Source: Vitrella brassicaformis
Lineage: Eukaryota > Sar > Vitrellaceae
Length of the DNA stretch: 50,672 nucleotides
Direction of reading: 5' to 3'
NCBI GenBank assembly: GCA_001179505.1
Contig: CDMY01000545.1
Span: forward strand, 1 to 50,672
Part shown: piece by piece, positions 47,381-50,672 of the stretch
How positions within the stretch are numbered: position 1 is the first letter of the stretch
Layout: each line of letters begins with the position of its first letter
Translations under genes and position numbers: made by a program
The notes under the pieces: model-generated
The model's input: only the letters and a program-made list of their open reading frames with translations
Told to the model about the DNA's origin: nothing
Database searches by the model: none

Positions 47381-49872
47381 ATGGCGGCAAGCGACAGCCG
47401 GACGCTGCTGCATAGCGGCGATGGACAAGAGTATGAGTTGCATGAGAAGCTGGGCGGCGGCACGTACGCCACCACCTACGCAGGCATGTGGAACGGTCGG
47501 TCCGCTGCATTCAAGACGCTTCTGCTGCCGACGGTGGCGGACGGCAAAGGCGAGCGCCTCATCGCAGCGACCATCGAGAGGAGCCGCCTCGAAAGCCTGC
47601 GGGAGTCGGTCAGCGAGGCGGACCTGACGCCGATAGAGGGCGCCATTCGTCCGTATTCTCGGGGCCGAGACCGACGAGAACCACCCGGCTGTGCTCGTTA
47701 AAGGCGGGAGGGAGACGCCGTGTCTGTTCGTCGCGATGGAGCAGGTGCCAGCAGGTATGTGAGGTGCGTGAGACAGACAGGGAGGGAGGGAGGGAGGGAG
47801 GGAGGAACGCATGGATTTGCTTGTGTGTTTGCTTCTTCGCTTGCTGTTATTGTCTGTATGTGTGTGTATCTGTGCCTTTCAGATGCGTACATGGGGATGG
47901 ATGAATTTGTGAAGCTGCACTCCTTCACGGCCATATCGGCCCGCTTCCAGCAGCGTCCCATCCCCCCCAACTGCACACCCCAGGTCGCCAACGACACGCT
48001 GGCGTGACGGCGGGGGGCATCGATTTGTCCGTGCGCTGGCTGACGCGTGGTCTGTGGCACCTCACGAGGTGCCACAGATCGCTGCTGTCGCTTGGCGTCA
48101 TCTGCCCCGACAACTTCCTGAAGGACATGTTCCTGCACAAGAAGGAGCTCAGCAAGAATGAGCTGCCGCCGCCGTCCCCGGCACACACCACTCCCTCCGA
48201 TGACCTCCTCCTCCCCAGCATCGGAGCCATCATGATAGACCTCGCCAGCAGCGTCCGAGCCACGCACAACCTTCCCAGCCGGCTGCAATGTGAGCCCGTC
48301 ACGGCGACGAGCAAGATGCGCCCCCCCGCCCGAATCCAGAGTCCGTGCGCCGCTGACCCCTTGCTGCTGTCGCAGCAGGTGGCGGAGCAGCAGACTCCCA
48401 ACGGCACGCCGGCTGCGCTGGACGAGGTGACGGCGCTGGTGCTGGCGAGGGCGTGGCAGGAGGAGGGCAGCTCCCCGGGCAGCATGACGGAGGGCGAGCA
48501 GAAGGCGTTGTGGGATGCGTTGGCGAGGGCCGAGAGGCGGATGAGGGGGGCGGGAGACGGGAGGGTGTTTGAGTGCGACGGTGGTGGCGAGAGTGTGTGG
48601 ATGGATGAGCAGACGGCTGTGGACGGCATCGGGCAGCTGATTCTTCGGCTGCTTCGCAGCGACACCATCGTCCCGATGGTCGTCCCGCCGACCCGAGGCA
48701 ACGCGACGGCCGAAGACGACGCGAGAATAGTGGAGGGCATGTGTGCCAGAGCAGCGCTGGATGGCCTCGAGACATTTCACAAGACGACGAACCCCCACAC
48801 AGGCCTCCCCCACCAGCCCCCATCAGCGCATGCCGTCCCATCGCTGCTGGACCGGATCAATAGCGAGCCGCATCTGACGTGGGTCAAGGGCGTGGCGGCT
48901 TGGCCGGCCAATCTGGCGCGCCACGCATGCCACCCCGACCTGAGTGGCCGGCGGATCACCCTCGCGGACATCGAGAGAAGCCTCTACGCGCTGCACGAGC
49001 ACTTCTTAAAGGAGAACTTCGTCGTGCAGGCGAGTGTGTGGGAGGCCGAGGCGACAGCCGACCAGGTCATGGACCTCGCCACGACCGTCGCGGACGAGCA
49101 GGTGGGTCATGTCGTGTGTTGCATCGTGTGAGGGAGAGAGGGAACGAGGATGGGAGTCAGAGTGTGTGCCTCTTTGGGTGCGTGCTTGTTTCTTTGCAGG
49201 GGTGTGTGCCTTTCGTTTCGCTGTTCCGTGGCGCAGCGTTCAGACAGCCACCCCAGCCGCCAGTCACAGCCACACCCGTCGCAGCCACAGCCGCCGCCGC
49301 CGCAGCAGCAGGGTCACAGGTCGACACGGACAGCGCCCCCCCTGCGCGTTCGCTCCCTGATGCGCCACCAGCAGCCGTTCCCGGACGGACCCCACTGGCG
49401 ACACCACCAGCAGAGTTGGAGTCCCCCGGACGGGCACCGCTGGCCCCACCACCAGCAGCAGAGCTGGGCGGCGGCACGTACGCCACGACCTACGCAGGCA
49501 TGTGGAACGGTCGGTCCGCTGCATTCAAGACGCTTCTGCTGCCGACGGTGGCGGACGGCAAAGGCGAGCGAGACAACAGTATCATCGCAGCGACCATCGA
49601 GAGGAGCTGCCTTGAGAACCTGTGTGAGTCGGTCGGCGAGGCGGACCTGACGCCGATTGAGGACAGGCCGACGAGGGCGCGTCCGCATTCTCGGAGCCCA
49701 GACTGACCACAACTGCCCGACTGTGCTCGCTAAAGGCGGGAAGGAGACGCCGTGTCTGTTTGTCGCGATGGAGCAGGTGCCAGCAGGAGTGGCGAGTTGG
49801 AGAGTTAATGAGCGGGGACTCGTTAACTGGAGAGTTAAGGGAGGGAGGATGAGAGAGAGGGCAAATCGCTGA
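47381..49872 (+). CDS. Pseudokinase-like gene with duplicated N-lobe start
   Basis: Pieces in order: 47381-47604, 47639-47754, 47883-about 47960, 48004 (or about 47984)-49101, 49200-49627, 49662-49872. The first part is a kinase N-lobe: EYELHEKLGGGTYATTYAGM (Gly loop), AAFKTL (VAIK-type Lys at 47513-47515), VRILGAETDENHP and CLFVAMEQVPA (hinge region). The C-lobe reads SVRWLTRGLWHL, then SLGVICPDNFL where active kinases have GVIHRDLKPDNFLL, and IMIDLASSV in place of DFG. So the HRD-x-K segment is gone and DFG is DLA: catalysis is not expected. A Pro/Ala-rich linker (from 49240) leads to a second, truncated copy of the N-lobe (LGGGTYATTYAGMWNG...) that runs past a lost splice site into a stop at 49870. 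Frame changes are bridged by candidate introns of 34, about 29 and 34 nt; alternatively the gene is broken. ATG 47381 or 47267 may be the start. Confidence 0.5.
47455..47756 (+). repeat. Direct repeat copy 1 (kinase N-lobe start)
   Basis: This span matches 49467-49791 at roughly nine bases in ten by eye, from GGCGGCGGCACGTACGCCAC to GAGCAGGTGCCAGCAGG. Copy 2 has small insertions (a 9-nt run after GGCGAGCG and about 12 nt after the candidate short intron). Confidence 0.85.
48051..48078. repeat. 13-bp-arm inverted repeat in coding sequence
   Basis: TCTGTGGCACCTC is followed by AC and then its exact reverse complement GAGGTGCCACAGA. It lies within the frame encoding the stretch before the degenerate catalytic loop of the pseudokinase. 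Confidence 0.9.
49467..49791 (+). repeat. Direct repeat copy 2 (truncated)
   Basis: Second copy of the kinase N-lobe segment. It lacks the GTATG splice donor present after copy 1 (CAGCAG|gtatg versus CAGCAGgagtg), so translation continues to a stop at 49872. The tail beyond it has two near copies of TGGAGAGTTAA. Confidence 0.85.
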
Positions 49873-50029
49873 CTACGTTTTATATTGTGGTGTCTCATAC
49901 GACCTCAGCACCGCGCCACCAGGTTGATGTGTCTGCTGAAGTTTGGCTTGTGGGTGTGAGCAGTCCGCTGTGCATGCCATTTGTTTGCATCCCAGACGGA
50001 TGAAAGGACACTGAATGGATATTTAACCC

Positions 50030-50340
50030 ATCTATGCTTGAGAACTTGTGCGTCTGGATGCCGTCTTGAATGTAGACGCCAAAGAGGATGACAATCAGCA
50101 AGTCCGGCCCATCCTCCACACGGTCCAGCAGATCGTCATAGCTTGTGCCGTCCACAGAGGCCCTGTATGACACACAGAGACACACACACACACACACACA
50201 CAAGCGACAGACAGCTACTTGCTCTTGTGCACGAACACATCTGTGTGCATGAGGGTGATGTACCGATCTGTAGAGGGTGGTGAGGTCGTATCGTTTGTTG
50301 CCTCACGCAGGCCACGGAGGCCCTCATATTCTGACGCCAG
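50030..50340 (-). pseudogene. Remnant of a TLDc-like gene
   Basis: On the minus strand 50261-50340 reads LASEYEGLRGL..., parallel to SASEYEALVGL in the gene at 4882, and after a candidate intron (50164-50261, TG-rich) 50030-50163 reads RASVDGTSYDDLLDRV then IVILFGVYIQDGIQ, parallel to RTSVHGTNYSDLLDNV and FGVYVSDGIQ. The segment RKDKYV of the intact copy is missing, the end of the first exon is out of frame by one base (TTLYR appears in another frame), and no signal peptide or downstream TLDc part is seen. It is probably a decayed paralogue, though part could lie beyond the window edge. Confidence 0.6.
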
Positions 50341-50672
50341 TTAGGAATCACCACAGGGAGACGTTACAGGAACGCACACATTAAGACACACCACGACGGC
50401 GACCTTCATATACGTATGTGTGTGCATGCTATTGGGTGGCGTTGCTCAGCCACGTCACGGCCGTATGATTTGTCCCACTCCACTTGGCGAAATGCATCAT
50501 TCAATCAGAAAGTGCCTTTATCAAGTGATTGCACAGTCGCGTCTGCACAGTTGGGTCCACCACCGCACACATTACACACACAGGGCACCTACACACACCG
50601 AGAGAGACCTCATGCACACTGCACAAAAAATATGGTAGTTTCGCAGCGCAGGCGGTTCTCGAAAGTGACACC
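50341..50672. other. Window end, no gene seen
   Basis: No supported coding sequence. If the TLDc-like remnant is part of a larger gene, its first exon and promoter would fall here or beyond the edge. Confidence 0.4.

Overview
This is nuclear DNA of a eukaryote: nearly every gene is cut by many short introns (mostly 63-116 nt, GT-AG, often with a TG-repeat before the 3' splice site), there are no bacterial-style operons, and intergenic DNA is rich in TG, TGTC, AGCC and ATCC microsatellites. The gene set (DED1/DDX3 helicase, DDX21-like helicase, Rab2, TGS1, PEX12, hnRNP H-like RNA-binding protein, AMPK-beta-type CBM48 protein, a CPBP membrane protease whose N terminus looks like a signal plus transit peptide, a vanadium-haloperoxidase-family protein, TLDc-like secreted proteins) fits a photosynthetic or plastid-bearing alveolate. 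A chromerid alga such as Vitrella is my best guess, from gene content and intron style only; I cannot confirm it.

Layout: 484-1575 (+) membrane protein; 3441-4429 (-) secreted Cys-rich protein; 4882-5793 (+) TLDc-like secreted protein with a frame break; 7172-8666 (-) unknown protein; 8840-12621 (+) DED1/DDX3 helicase; 14307-15693 (+) TGS1; 16445-17957 (-) acidic single-RRM protein; 18054-19674 (+) CPBP protease; 20286-21766 (-) Rab2; 22333-24686 (+) DUF2254-like membrane protein; 25869-28123 (+) IQ + CBM48 protein; 30371-34202 (-) hnRNP H/F-like protein; 37438-40193 (-) haloperoxidase-like protein; 41521-43451 (-) PEX12; 43558-46453 (+) DDX21-like helicase; 47381-49872 (+) pseudokinase-like gene with an internal partial duplication; 50030-50340 (-) TLDc-like remnant.

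Genes are often head to head with very short shared upstream regions (96, 106 and 173 bp). These spaces repeatedly carry a GCGAGCT / AGCTCGC motif, and one 14-base word is identical upstream of two RNA-binding-protein genes. RNA metabolism dominates (two helicases, cap hypermethylase, two RRM proteins); the others serve membrane traffic, peroxisome biogenesis, glycan/energy sensing and secretion. All gene models are my own hand splicing from frame continuity and family similarity. The strongest surprises are a pseudokinase that has lost the HRD segment, a haloperoxidase with PSGH changed to PSGS, a 10-nt microexon inside a CBM48 domain, candidate 32-34 nt introns, and the shared promoter motif.
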